Source: an uncultured Bryobacteraceae bacterium (GTDB taxonomy: Bacteria; Acidobacteriota; Terriglobia; Bryobacterales; Bryobacteraceae). From it: a stretch of 64,000 nucleotides of DNA. Shown here one piece after another: positions 16,453-25,747 of the stretch. The stretch covers positions 1 to 64,000 of the forward strand of contig CALJAM010000023.1 of the NCBI GenBank assembly GCA_938027685.1, read 5' to 3'. The translations under genes and the position numbers were made by a program. The notes beneath the pieces are model-generated. The model did not search any database, was not told where the DNA came from, and saw only the letters and a list, made by a program, of their open reading frames with translations. Each line of letters opens with the position of its first letter. The first letter of the stretch is position 1.

Positions 16453-17622
16453 TTAGCGAGGCGTGATCAGCCCACCCTGCCTCGCGGCTTGTTCGCTTGG
16501 GCGCGGACGAACCCGTCGCGCGTAGAGATCCATCCGCCTCCAACCCGCCGCCGGGTTGACGACGACGACCGTTTCTTCCGGATGCAAGGTTCCCGACTCC
16601 AACGCCGGCCGGAGTGCGAGCAGGCAGGCGGCGCCCTCCGGTGACGGGAGGATGCCTTCCAACGCCGCCATCCGCAATCCGGCCTCGATCAGACCCTCGA
16701 AGGGGACCTCGATCAGCTCTCCCCCGCTTTGCCGGACGGCGGCGAGCACCAGCTCGCGGGCGCAACCCTCGACGGAGTCGGTCTCCAAGTGCGGGCGCAG
16801 CAGACCGGCCTCCGCCGAGCCGGCCACGCGGACGCCGATCAACCGGGGCCGGGCCTGAGCCGTCCATCCCAGCGCTTCCAGCTCGCTAAAAGCCTTGAAA
16901 AGGGCCGCCAGGGCTACGCCCGATCCACAAGGGCACAGGATCGCGTCCGGAAGTCTCCAGTGAAGCTGTTCGGCCAACTCGTAACCCAGCGTCTTGGCGC
17001 CTTCAACGCCGTAAGGCTCCTGCCAGGGATCGACATCCCGGACGTGGCTGACGCCGCTGGGTTCGGTGGACTCCGCCGGGTTACTCTCCCGGCCGACCAC
17101 ATCGGCCCCGTAGAATTCGCATTCCCACCGAGCGGCATCCGGCGCCGCGGGATGCAGTCCGACGATCGCCTTCAATCCCGCGGAAGCGGCGTATATCGCG
17201 AGGGCGGCGCCGGCGTTACCGGAAGAGTGAATCGCCAGCCGCTCGAAACCCAGCTCGAGCGCCATCGAAACCGCGCAGGCCATGCGACGCGCTTTCCAAC
17301 CGCCCGACGGATTGACGCCTTCCTGTTTCAACCAAAGGCGGGCGAAGCCCAGTTCGCGACCAAGCCGCGGCAGCCGCAGGAGCGGCGTCATGCCCTCGCC
17401 CAGCGTGACGATGGATTCGGCCCGGCGCACGGGCAGCACGGGCGCGTAGCGCCAGAGGTTCGACGGGGCGTTGCGCACCCACTCGCGGCTCCAGCTTGCG
17501 CGCGCCAGTTCGAGATCGTAGCGGGCCAGGAGCGCGCCACCACAACCGCAGCGGCCCTGCCGCGTAGCGGCCTCGTGCCGCTGCCCGCAGGAGGCGCATT
17601 CCAGATGAGTCAGGGTCGTCAT
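16453..17622 (-). CDS. Divergent threonine synthase-like PLP enzyme
   Basis: 389 residues of the fold-type II PLP family. An N-terminal zinc-ribbon-like CASC...CGCGG is followed by a threonine synthase-like body: VTLGEGMTPLLRLPRLGREL, the PLP-lysine loop NPSGGWKARRMACAVSMA, IHSSGNAGAALAIYAA, and the phosphate loop CPCGSGVALAALF. Typical threonine synthases have PTGSFKDRG at the lysine loop; here the lysine is kept but neighbouring residues differ. It could be a true threonine synthase (phosphohomoserine to threonine) or a related lyase or synthase. It lies 31 bp after the pentaheme cytochrome gene on the same strand. Confidence 0.7.
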   Translation of the reverse strand: MTTLTHLECASCGQRHEAATRQGRCGCGGALLARYDLELARASWSREWVRNAPSNLWRYAPVLPVRRAESIVTLGEGMTPLLRLPRLGRELGFARLWLKQEGVNPSGGWKARRMACAVSMALELGFERLAIHSSGNAGAALAIYAASAGLKAIVGLHPAAPDAARWECEFYGADVVGRESNPAESTEPSGVSHVRDVDPWQEPYGVEGAKTLGYELAEQLHWRLPDAILCPCGSGVALAALFKAFSELEALGWTAQARPRLIGVRVAGSAEAGLLRPHLETDSVEGCARELVLAAVRQSGGELIEVPFEGLIEAGLRMAALEGILPSPEGAACLLALRPALESGTLHPEETVVVVNPAAGWRRMDLYARRVRPRPSEQAARQGGLITPR

Positions 17623-17653
17623 CGCGACGGCCAGCCCGGGCTCGAAAGAGATG

Positions 17654-19273
17654 CTACCGCACGGCGACCGCCCGCGCCAGCACGGCTGCCGACGCCTGTG
17701 CCATTTGCTCGAAATAGCGCACGAAGCGCTGCGTTTCGAAGGCCTGGTAGCCGCGAAGGTTGGCCGCCCAGCGGAAGGCGATCGGCTGGTAGTAAAGCTG
17801 GGCTGTGATCTGGAAGGGGCCGGCGTCGGGCGGCACGCGAATCGCCAGCCGCACTCGATCGCCCCCGCCCGTGAAGTCCTCGTCGCCGACGGCGCCGCCG
17901 TAAACCGCGATCTCTTTGTCCGCGCTGCGCTTGTCGAAGCCGTGAGGAAGCAACCGGTTGTCCTTCAGGTAGCTCATCGCGCTGAGCAGGCCCGTGGTGG
18001 GCACGCCCGCCTCATCACCCATCACAGCTTCGTAAATTTGCACCTGGTCGGCGCTGCGGATCTCACGGTAATGCGGCTCGAAGCGCCGCGGATCGGCGTC
18101 GTTGTCGTTGCCCTGGATAGATCCGTCGGGAGCGAGCGCGCCGGATTCGAAAAGCACACGACCGTTCCGGTCGCGCACGGCGATGTGCAGCCACGCGCGG
18201 CGCGAGGGATAAGCCGTCGGCAATTTGTGGCCGGTGAGATTCTCGACGCGAATGAAGGCTTCGAGCAGACCATCCCTCGGCGTGACGTCTTCGATGGTAA
18301 CGCGGGCCGCCTCGCGCTCCAGGTGCTCGAGGGTTTTGATCGCCCCCCGCCCGAGAGCCTGCGGTGTGGCCGTTACCGCCAGCTCGTTGCGGAAGCGATT
18401 GAGCAAACGCAACATGAAAAAATTGCCGCCCAGGAAGCTGTGGCGGGAGACGCCCTCGCGCATTTGGCCGAGAACGGCGGAGATGGGCGCAGGGGAGGTC
18501 AGCTCGGGCATGTGACAGGCCTGGCAGCTCTTGGTCCCGCGATACTCGCTGTGGAGCCACTCCAGGTACGGCACCTGTTCGGGGAACTCGGCCACCGGCT
18601 TGCCGGAGGCGTCCAGCGTGTGCGTGATGAGGGTATGGCAGGTGGCGCAAAGCTCCGATTGTCGGATGTGCTCGGAGCGCACGGGCCGGAACTCGGACGA
18701 AGAGCTCATGATTCGCGCCCTGCCGGCATCGACGTCGTAAGGGCCGAACGCCACCCGCAGACCGTTCGAACCCTCGTCGATCAGAAAGCGGCCCACGAAA
18801 CTTTCGCGGCTGCCCAGCCGTTCGCGCGCGATCTGGTGACACAACGAGCACGAGACGCCGTCGGCTGCGAGGCGGTCCGCCCTCTCAGCGGAGTTGAACC
18901 GGGTGTGAGCGAAAACTCGACCTTCGCGGCCTTCCCGATGCGCCTCGTAGCTGGCCATGGGCATGTGGCAGACGGCGCACTCCGCTTCGATGGCCGCCGC
19001 CTGCGAAGGATGATCCATCACTTCGCGACGCACGCCCGCCTGCCAGTACGGATCGCGCGCGGAGTTGGCCATCATGGTGGCGCTCCACTCGTGACCGATG
19101 GAATGATCTTTGCCCGAGGCGGAGACCAGGCCGTTGTGACAGGCAAAGCAGCGGTCGGAGGTCTGGAAAACCGCCGTGTTACGCGTGCGGGCAGGCGGAG
19201 CCGACGCCCGGAGCGCCGCCAACAACACCAGCGTTCCACCCAGGAAAACGGCATATCGGGAAAGTCCCCGCAT
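17654..19273 (-). CDS. Exported pentaheme c-type cytochrome
   Basis: 539 residues with a signal peptide at 1-25. There are five CxxCH heme sites: CFACH (42-46), CAVCH (99-103), CSLCH (142-146), CATCH (209-213) and CQACH (250-254). Heme residues fill the first half. The second half (about 300-539) has no CxxCH and contains a domain with beta-rich segments such as GLLEAFIRVENLTGHKLPTA and WLHIAVRDRNGRVLFESG. AGGGGG precedes the ATG by four bases. The gene begins 11 bp after the cytochrome-barrel fusion, so both probably act in one electron-transfer chain. Similar multiheme proteins include c554-type and uncharacterised reductase subunits; no enzymatic role can be assigned. Confidence 0.85.
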   Translation of the reverse strand: MRGLSRYAVFLGGTLVLLAALRASAPPARTRNTAVFQTSDRCFACHNGLVSASGKDHSIGHEWSATMMANSARDPYWQAGVRREVMDHPSQAAAIEAECAVCHMPMASYEAHREGREGRVFAHTRFNSAERADRLAADGVSCSLCHQIARERLGSRESFVGRFLIDEGSNGLRVAFGPYDVDAGRARIMSSSSEFRPVRSEHIRQSELCATCHTLITHTLDASGKPVAEFPEQVPYLEWLHSEYRGTKSCQACHMPELTSPAPISAVLGQMREGVSRHSFLGGNFFMLRLLNRFRNELAVTATPQALGRGAIKTLEHLEREAARVTIEDVTPRDGLLEAFIRVENLTGHKLPTAYPSRRAWLHIAVRDRNGRVLFESGALAPDGSIQGNDNDADPRRFEPHYREIRSADQVQIYEAVMGDEAGVPTTGLLSAMSYLKDNRLLPHGFDKRSADKEIAVYGGAVGDEDFTGGGDRVRLAIRVPPDAGPFQITAQLYYQPIAFRWAANLRGYQAFETQRFVRYFEQMAQASAAVLARAVAVR

Positions 19274-19284
19274 AAAGCCCCCTG

Positions 19285-20397
19285 CTACCAGCCTTCGGTC
19301 AGGCCCCCGTCGAATCGGTCCCAGAGCAGATAAAAGACGAGCTGCACGGAACGGCCGGTCGTGTGATTGGCCGGGATGCGCACCCCGAAATTGGCGCGGA
19401 TGTGCTGGCGGCGGCTCAGGGTGACGTGCAACTGCGGCACGACGTCCCAGAGCACTCGGGCGCCGGTCTCGAACTCCCGATCGGCCAGGAACTCTACCAT
19501 GGGCGCCCAGTACCGCCCGTCTCCTCTCCGTTGGCTGAACCCGCGCCCCATCGCCGTGCGCCAGAAGGCGGCACGAGGGGCGTCCCGGGTGCGCGTGGGC
19601 AACTCCAGGCCTGCTTGAAATTGGAGAAACCCTTCCGAAGGCAACAATTGGCCCCAGGCGACAAAGGGTTCGAAAACGGTCACGCCGTTGCCGAAACCGC
19701 GAGCCTCGTCACCCGTGGGCAACACGGCCTCGATTGCCGCGCTTAAGATCGAGCCTCTGCGCAGTCCGTGCACGAGCACCCGCTTGTAGCTCAGAGCCAG
19801 GTCGCCTACGCCGCCGCGCCAACTGGCATTCGCGGGTTGGGCGAAACGGAATGGCAACACGGCCTCCACCTGATCGCGTGCGCTCACTCGCTTCTCATAA
19901 ACCCACTTGCTGCTGAATGCACGCGGCTTCCGCAGCTTGAACGCGTTCGTGACCACCGTCTCGTCTTCGGGGTACGCCTTCGTGGTGAAGAGCGCTCGCG
20001 GCAGGTTCAGTTCCCCGCGCGGCCACTTAGGCTCGGAACAGAAGCTGCGCAGGTAATCGACCACGCTGTCGATCTGCTCACGCGTGAGGGCTTCTCCGAA
20101 GGCGGGCATGATGGGCGAGAATCCGCGGGCCGGTCCGCCCTGGCGAACCACGGCTGCCCAATCCCCAGCCTGCTCGCGGGTGGCGAAATTGCAATCGGTG
20201 AAATCCGGCAGCGGCGTCTCGAAACCCACCTGCGAGCGGTCCTGCCCGCGTCCATCGAATCCGTGACAAGCTACGCAGGCAGTGCGGTAGACTTGCTCGC
20301 CCGAGTCCGGTTTCTGGCTCCAGCCCGCCTGCCAGCCCCAAATTAGAAGCAAAAGCAACGCCCGGGCCGCCGAGGCCCGTCTGCCCGGCTCCGCCAA
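19285..20397 (-). CDS. Monoheme cytochrome c fused to a probable outer-membrane beta-barrel
   Basis: 370 residues from a TTG start at 20397, which has GGGAGG five bases upstream and leads straight into a signal peptide (ARALLLLLIWGWQAGWSQ). Residues 30-125 form a class I cytochrome c domain: CVACH at 41-45, a possible axial Met in SPIMPAFGEALT, then IDSVVDYLRSFC. Residues about 145-370 are beta-rich with alternating hydrophobic residues (GVGDLALSYKRVLVHGL, ILSAAIEAVLPTGDEA, GFLQFQAGLELP, RANFGVRIPANHTTGR), resembling the 'transporter'/MetA-type barrel. This gives a Cyc2-like architecture: heme domain plus porin in one chain. The longer frame to 20529 would overlap the divergent gene. Barrel assignment is inferred from pattern only. 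Confidence 0.65.
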   Translation of the reverse strand: MAEPGRRASAARALLLLLIWGWQAGWSQKPDSGEQVYRTACVACHGFDGRGQDRSQVGFETPLPDFTDCNFATREQAGDWAAVVRQGGPARGFSPIMPAFGEALTREQIDSVVDYLRSFCSEPKWPRGELNLPRALFTTKAYPEDETVVTNAFKLRKPRAFSSKWVYEKRVSARDQVEAVLPFRFAQPANASWRGGVGDLALSYKRVLVHGLRRGSILSAAIEAVLPTGDEARGFGNGVTVFEPFVAWGQLLPSEGFLQFQAGLELPTRTRDAPRAAFWRTAMGRGFSQRRGDGRYWAPMVEFLADREFETGARVLWDVVPQLHVTLSRRQHIRANFGVRIPANHTTGRSVQLVFYLLWDRFDGGLTEGW

Positions 20398-20402
20398 TGC
20401 AG

Positions 20403-20408
20403 CCTCCC
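20403..20408 (-). promoter_or_regulatory. Ribosome binding site deciding the TTG start
   Basis: The minus-strand GGGAGG lies five bases before the TTG at 20395-20397. No ATG in this frame has a comparable site, and the upstream reading frame would run into the divergent peptidase gene. This is why the cytochrome-barrel gene is started here. Confidence 0.6.
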
Positions 20409-20527
20409 ACCGAAAGAAGTAGACTAGCACAGCCCGACCCGCTCCAACGTACTGCGCTGCCGGTTGAGCTAAGATAAGCACTTTCGCCTTTCTGTCCACC
20501 GAGGCCAAACCAATGCGAGGGAACGCC

Positions 20528-23500
20528 ATGCCAGTTACGCGCTTGCGAGGTCCTGGGACGGCCGCACTGCTCGGCCTGCTGGTTGTCTGCGCCCACGCGC
20601 AGAAGCGCTCGGCCGCCGAGCCGAAGACGACCGTCGCTCCGCAACCGATCGACGAAGGTTACACCGCGAAGATTCGGCAGTACACTACCGAACCCTTTTT
20701 CCTGACCGAACTGGTCGATCACCTGCCCGCCTCCGACAAGGTGCCCACCCCCGAAAAAGTTCTCGGTTACATCGTGGGAGCGCCGGAGAAGCTGACTTAC
20801 TCCAAGGACATCCACGCTTACTTTCGTGCGCTGGAAAACGCGACGCCGCGGGTGAAGGTTTTCACTATCGGCCAAAGCGAAGAAGGCCGCGAGTTGATCC
20901 TCGCGGTGGTCTCGGACGAGAGTAACATTGCCCGACTCGAACGTTTCCGCGAGATCACTGCGCGTCTGGCCGATCCGCGCAAGATTACCGACGAAGAGGC
21001 CCGTCGCCTGATCCGCGAGGGCCTGCCCATGTACTGGATGACCGGAGGCCTGCACCCGCCCGAGACGGGAGCGCCCGAGATGCTGATGGAACTGGCCTAC
21101 CGGCTGGCGGTCTCCGAGTCGCCTTTCATTCAGACCATACGCAGGAACCTGATCGCCATGATCACTCCCGTGCTCGAGGTCGACGGCCGGGACCGTCAGG
21201 TGGACGTCTATCGCTACCGCAAGGCCAATCCCGACAAGCCCGCGCCGAACCTCGTTTATTGGGGCAAGTATGTCGTGCACGACAACAACCGCGACGGCAT
21301 GTCGCTGGCGCTGGCGCTGAGCCGCGTCATGATGCGGACCTTTCTCGACTGGCATCCTCAGGTGCTCCACGATCTGCACGAATCCATCCCCTTTTTGTAC
21401 ACGTCGACGGGCATGGGTCCTTATAACGCCTGGCTCGATCCGATCGTGATCAACGAGTGGCAGTTACTCGCCTATCACGAAGTAGGCGAAATGACTAAGC
21501 GGGGAGTGCCGGGCGTCTGGACTCACGGCTTCTACGACGGCTGGGCCGCCAATTACATGTTCTATGTAGCCAACGGTCATAACGCCATCGGGCGTTTTTA
21601 CGAGACCTACGGCGGCCGCGGGGCCGACACCTTCGACCGCACGGTCCGCCCGTCCCAGACCACGCGCACCTGGTACCGGCCCAACCCGCCGCTCGAGAAA
21701 GTCAAGTGGTCGTTCCGAAACAACATCAACCTCCAGCAGAGCGCGCTGTTGCTGGCGATGAACTTCGTCGCGCGCGAGAAGGAGCGGTTTCTCGAGAATT
21801 TCTATTTGAAGAGCAAACGGTCCGTCGCCAAGGCGTTCAACGAAGGTCCCGCCGCCTGGGTCATCCCCGCCGACGATCCCCGCCCCGCAGAATGCGCCGG
21901 TCTGGTCAACTTACTTCAGTTACAGGGCGTCGAGGTGCACCGCGCCGATGCGGAGTTCGAGGTAACTACGGGGCAGGGCAAGGACGCAAAGAAACTCAAG
22001 TTCCCGGCCGGAAGTTACATTATCCGCATGGATCAACCCTACAGCCGCATGGCGGATATGATGCTGGACACGCAGTATTACAACCCGTCGGATACGAGGC
22101 CCTACGACGATACGGGCTGGTCGCTTGGCGCCCTGCGCAACGTGCGCACGGTCCGAGTTACCGACACCGGGGTGCTGAAGGTCCCCGCCACGCTGCTGAC
22201 CGGCCCGGTGAAGCTCGAGGGGCGCATCGCGGGAGCGAACCCGGCCGCGGCTTATCTGGTCAACCACAACACCGACAACACACTGGCTACGTTCCGCTTC
22301 CGCCTGCGGGACGTGCGCATGGAAGCCGCCGAGCAGCCCTTCGAAGTCAAGGGGATCAAGTTCAAGGCCGGTGCCTTCATCGTGCCTGCGGAAGGCAATC
22401 CCGGCGATCTGCGCGAGCGGCTGGAGAAGGCCGCAAAGGAGCTGGGCCTGAGCGTGCACGCCGCCGAAACGCTTCCCGCCGTCCCCAGGCATCCGCTCGC
22501 CGCGCCGCGCATCGCCCTGGTCCACACGTGGCTGAACACGCAGAACGAGGGCTGGTTCCGCATCGCGTTCGACAGCTTGCAGATTCCCTATCACTACATC
22601 TCGGATCAGGTCCTCCGCCAGACGCCGGATCTGCGCTCGCGCTACGACGTCATCATCTTCGGGCCGACGCCCGGAAGCGCGCAGCGGATCGTCAACGGGC
22701 TGCCCATGCGCGGCGCTCCCATCCCCTGGATGGGCAGCGCGCTCACACCCAACATCGGGACCTCGCCCGACCAAACGCCCGACATGCGGGGCGGCATGGG
22801 ACTCCAAGGCCTGCTCCACCTGAAGCGCTTCATGGAAGAGGGAGGTTTGTTCGTCACCATCCAAAACAACGCTTCGATCCTGATCGACTACGGTCTCATC
22901 GAAGGCGTTTCGATCGTGCCGACGCGCGAGCTTCAGGCGCGCGGCGGCGTCTACAACGCGGTCTTCGCCGATCGCGGCAGCCCCATCGCCTACGGCTACG
23001 ACGACAGGCTCGCCGTTTACTTCAACCAGGCGCCCGTCTTTCAGGTCAGCCGCACCGGCGGACTTGGCTTCGGCGGAATGGGCGCCGCCGACGAGCCCCG
23101 CGGCCGACCGAGCGGACGCGGCTCTCCCACCGACCCGGACATTCCCCAGGGACGGCCCTACGTGCCACCTTCCCCGCCGCCGCAGCTGCGGCCCGGCGAG
23201 GAGCCGCCCATTCCAGAGGAGGTGTTGGACCAGATCCGGCACCTGCTGCCGCCGCCCGAGGCGCAGCCGCGCGTGATTCTACGCTTCGCCGAAGAGCGTG
23301 ATCTTCTGGTGGCTGGCATGCTCGCGGGAGGTAGGGAGCTGGCGAATCGGCCCGCCGTGATCGACGTGCCGGTGGGCAAGGGCCACGCGCTGCTGTTCGC
23401 CATCAATCCGATGTGGCGGCAGCAGACGCAGGGCAGTTTCTTCCTGCTTTTCAACGCGATCTTCAACTACGAGCATTTGGGCGTGGGCCGCGCGCCTGAG

Positions 23501-23533
23501 AAACCCGAGCAGAAAAAGACTGCCGGCGATTGA
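20528..23533 (+). CDS. Large exported M14-family (zinc carboxypeptidase-like) peptidase
   Basis: About 1001 residues from the ATG at 20528, which has GAGGG six bases upstream; an ATG at 20513 is also in frame. A signal peptide (TAALLGLLVVCAHAQ) starts the chain. Zinc-site elements of peptidase M14 are visible: GLHPPETGAPE (HxxE) and the later LHDLHES histidine, with NRDGMSLALALSRVMM between them. The C-terminal part contains a GATase1-like or beta-rich region (HTWLNTQNEGWFRIAFDSLQ) and a Pro/Gly-rich insert near residues 855-915. It is much longer than typical 300-400 residue carboxypeptidases. Its start region is divergent from the cytochrome operon (130 bp apart), and the gene converges with the next one, separated by 6 bp. 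Confidence 0.8.
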   Translation: MPVTRLRGPGTAALLGLLVVCAHAQKRSAAEPKTTVAPQPIDEGYTAKIRQYTTEPFFLTELVDHLPASDKVPTPEKVLGYIVGAPEKLTYSKDIHAYFRALENATPRVKVFTIGQSEEGRELILAVVSDESNIARLERFREITARLADPRKITDEEARRLIREGLPMYWMTGGLHPPETGAPEMLMELAYRLAVSESPFIQTIRRNLIAMITPVLEVDGRDRQVDVYRYRKANPDKPAPNLVYWGKYVVHDNNRDGMSLALALSRVMMRTFLDWHPQVLHDLHESIPFLYTSTGMGPYNAWLDPIVINEWQLLAYHEVGEMTKRGVPGVWTHGFYDGWAANYMFYVANGHNAIGRFYETYGGRGADTFDRTVRPSQTTRTWYRPNPPLEKVKWSFRNNINLQQSALLLAMNFVAREKERFLENFYLKSKRSVAKAFNEGPAAWVIPADDPRPAECAGLVNLLQLQGVEVHRADAEFEVTTGQGKDAKKLKFPAGSYIIRMDQPYSRMADMMLDTQYYNPSDTRPYDDTGWSLGALRNVRTVRVTDTGVLKVPATLLTGPVKLEGRIAGANPAAAYLVNHNTDNTLATFRFRLRDVRMEAAEQPFEVKGIKFKAGAFIVPAEGNPGDLRERLEKAAKELGLSVHAAETLPAVPRHPLAAPRIALVHTWLNTQNEGWFRIAFDSLQIPYHYISDQVLRQTPDLRSRYDVIIFGPTPGSAQRIVNGLPMRGAPIPWMGSALTPNIGTSPDQTPDMRGGMGLQGLLHLKRFMEEGGLFVTIQNNASILIDYGLIEGVSIVPTRELQARGGVYNAVFADRGSPIAYGYDDRLAVYFNQAPVFQVSRTGGLGFGGMGAADEPRGRPSGRGSPTDPDIPQGRPYVPPSPPPQLRPGEEPPIPEEVLDQIRHLLPPPEAQPRVILRFAEERDLLVAGMLAGGRELANRPAVIDVPVGKGHALLFAINPMWRQQTQGSFFLLFNAIFNYEHLGVGRAPEKPEQKKTAGD

Positions 23534-23539
23534 GCCGGT

Positions 23540-25666
23540 TCAGCGCACCAACACCAGCGGCGCAGGCGGACCGCACACGCCGACGGCGCAGACGCGCACT
23601 TCGGTCGTCATCGCAGGCAGGTCCGCCGGAACCTCCGCGTTGAGCTGCTGGACGCCGATCAATCCGGGCGCGGGCCCGGCGTAACGCGGCGTGGTGATTT
23701 CGCGATCGTGAATCCTCACCATGGCTCCCCGTCCTTCGTCCGGCAGGCCGGTGGCGAAGATCTGCACGACGCTGCCGGTCAAAGCGGGCGCCGCTGGGCC
23801 GTTGATGCGGTTGTCCTCGTTCAGGATGCCGAAGATTCCGGGCGCGACGGGCGCGAGCGCTACCCTCGCGGGCGCACTCGAGACGCCGTCCACAGTCACC
23901 ACGAGCTCGGCCGCACTCCGCCCACTCAGATCCGGCGGAACCAAAAGGTTGATCTGACCGGCGCTCACAAAAAGTAGCCGTGCGGCACTGCCGTCAAAGG
24001 TCACGCTGACCGAGGCTCCGGCCAGACGCGAGCCGAACAGCGTGGCCAGCGAGCCCGGCGCCACCGGTCCCTCGCGGAACGTCGCTGCATGGACGAGTGC
24101 GGCGATAACAGGCCGCTCGATGATCGGAGGCGGAGCCGAAACACGCAGCACGACGGGCAGAGATCGCGAACCGGCCGGCGGACCGGCGTCCACCGTCAGC
24201 GTGGCGCGATAGGTTCCCGGGGTCAGACTCGCAGGCACGGCGTCCACACGCACCGTGGCATTGCCGAATCCCTCGCTGCGATCCAGTCGCAGCCAGCCCG
24301 AGCCGTCGTGGTAGCTGACGAGCACGCGCCAGAGCAGCAGCCCGCCGCCCTCGTTCACGATACGCACGTAGCCCGCCAGGTGACCGCCGCCGGCAACGCC
24401 CTCGAATTCGAGCGGCGAGATCGCCTCCACTAGCAAACGAGGAAAGTACGGAGCATTGCAATCGCCCAACGCATCGCAGTCCGAGGCTGGGGCCGCGTCG
24501 GCAAACCGCGGCACGGGAGCCGAAGAGTCGGCGCTCGTTACCTTGGATACCGGCGCGACCGTCACACTCCAGCCCGCAATCACCGGATCGCCGCCACCGA
24601 GCGGCGCCAGGCCCAGAAACGTCGGCAACTGGGCGCTCTCGCGGACCACGTCGCTGGCGTCCACGACTTCGTAGACCACGTAGCCTGCGCCTCGCGAAAG
24701 GTAAACTTCGCTGACTGAGCTAAGGCTCACCGTACCCGACCCTGGAGGACCCGGCAGGTAGACAGGCGTCCCTCCGATTCCGTTCGAGTCCGCACCGAGA
24801 ACGCGAGCCAAAAGCAGGGAACCGCCTGGGGAGGGGGCGTATTTGCCTCCGGAAACGGGCCACCCGAGGTCACCGGCGGAGGTGGGTTGTACGGCGCTCG
24901 AGCCCGCGATCACCTCAGGCACGAACAGCCGCGCGCCCGCGGGAAAGCCGGAGTATCGAACCAGAAACCGTGTTCCGGCGTCGTCGCCAGGCTTGCGCGG
25001 ACGAAATGCGCTCGCGAACCCCTCGGTCAGCCGCGTAGTGGCGAATCGCGTGCCCGCCGCAATCAGATTCGTGAGCGTGAGCGTCTCGGGCAGCCGCGAT
25101 CCCGTGCATAGGATTTGTGTCGCGCTTGCGGCACTCAGCAATCCGCGTGCGAGAACTCCGACGATCACCTGAGGATTGTCGAGCGCGAGGGGGTTTTGTC
25201 CGCTCGATGCGATGAGTACGCGGACGGGCTGGCCGATGAGCGCTGCGGGCAGTTGGTGAACCGCCAGCCGCAAGTTGGTGATTCGCAACAAGGCAGACCC
25301 CGAGGCCGAAAGACGGAAGGAGAGACCGTTGAAAGCGACCGCCGCCGGCGGCATGTACGTCCCGGGCGTGTTCAAGGGTACGAAACCGCCTCCCGTGTCT
25401 ACCTCCACGCGCGCGTCCACCGTGTCGAGTCCCGTCAGTCGGTTGGTGACGTTGACGGGCGCCATCACCGTCAGGTTCGTTGTGATCTGAGCCAGGGGCA
25501 AGCCGCCGGCGCAGTTCAGCACGACGTCACCGACCGGCTCGGCAAGGCCTTCCCAGCGGATGGGCACGGGAGTGCCGCTAGTGCGGCAGGTCAGTGAAGC
25601 CGCCTGAGCTGCCGCGGTGACGGGCATCGTCAACATCGAGGCGAGCATCCAGCGCCCCAGTCCCAT
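23540..25666 (-). CDS. Exported protein with a C-terminal TIGR03437 domain
   Basis: 708 residues, starting at an ATG with AGGAGG nine bases upstream. Signal peptide about 1-23 (MLASMLTMPVTAAAQA). The N-terminal and middle parts are beta-rich, with Ig-like segments, and include BACON-like portions (GGGLLLWRVLVSYHDGSGW). The last about 220 residues fit the TIGR03437 domain: VIAALVHAATFREGPVAPGS, LATLFGSRLAG, VSAGQINLLVPPDL, VVQIFATGLP, and the end GVQQLNAEVPADLP. The domain is a lineage marker of Bryobacterales-like Acidobacteria with no known function. It may be surface-exposed. Confidence 0.8.
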   Translation of the reverse strand: MGLGRWMLASMLTMPVTAAAQAASLTCRTSGTPVPIRWEGLAEPVGDVVLNCAGGLPLAQITTNLTVMAPVNVTNRLTGLDTVDARVEVDTGGGFVPLNTPGTYMPPAAVAFNGLSFRLSASGSALLRITNLRLAVHQLPAALIGQPVRVLIASSGQNPLALDNPQVIVGVLARGLLSAASATQILCTGSRLPETLTLTNLIAAGTRFATTRLTEGFASAFRPRKPGDDAGTRFLVRYSGFPAGARLFVPEVIAGSSAVQPTSAGDLGWPVSGGKYAPSPGGSLLLARVLGADSNGIGGTPVYLPGPPGSGTVSLSSVSEVYLSRGAGYVVYEVVDASDVVRESAQLPTFLGLAPLGGGDPVIAGWSVTVAPVSKVTSADSSAPVPRFADAAPASDCDALGDCNAPYFPRLLVEAISPLEFEGVAGGGHLAGYVRIVNEGGGLLLWRVLVSYHDGSGWLRLDRSEGFGNATVRVDAVPASLTPGTYRATLTVDAGPPAGSRSLPVVLRVSAPPPIIERPVIAALVHAATFREGPVAPGSLATLFGSRLAGASVSVTFDGSAARLLFVSAGQINLLVPPDLSGRSAAELVVTVDGVSSAPARVALAPVAPGIFGILNEDNRINGPAAPALTGSVVQIFATGLPDEGRGAMVRIHDREITTPRYAGPAPGLIGVQQLNAEVPADLPAMTTEVRVCAVGVCGPPAPLVLVR

Positions 25667-25747
25667 GGTTGCAGTCCTCCTGACCCAATTGCGCGCTGTT
25701 GCTTTTATTCTGGCACCGATCCCGCGTGGACGATGCAGCCGGGCGCG

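Noticed and set aside
17651-19333. Open frame of 560 codons on the plus strand
   Set aside because: It runs opposite the pentaheme cytochrome, whose five CxxCH motifs fix the coding strand.
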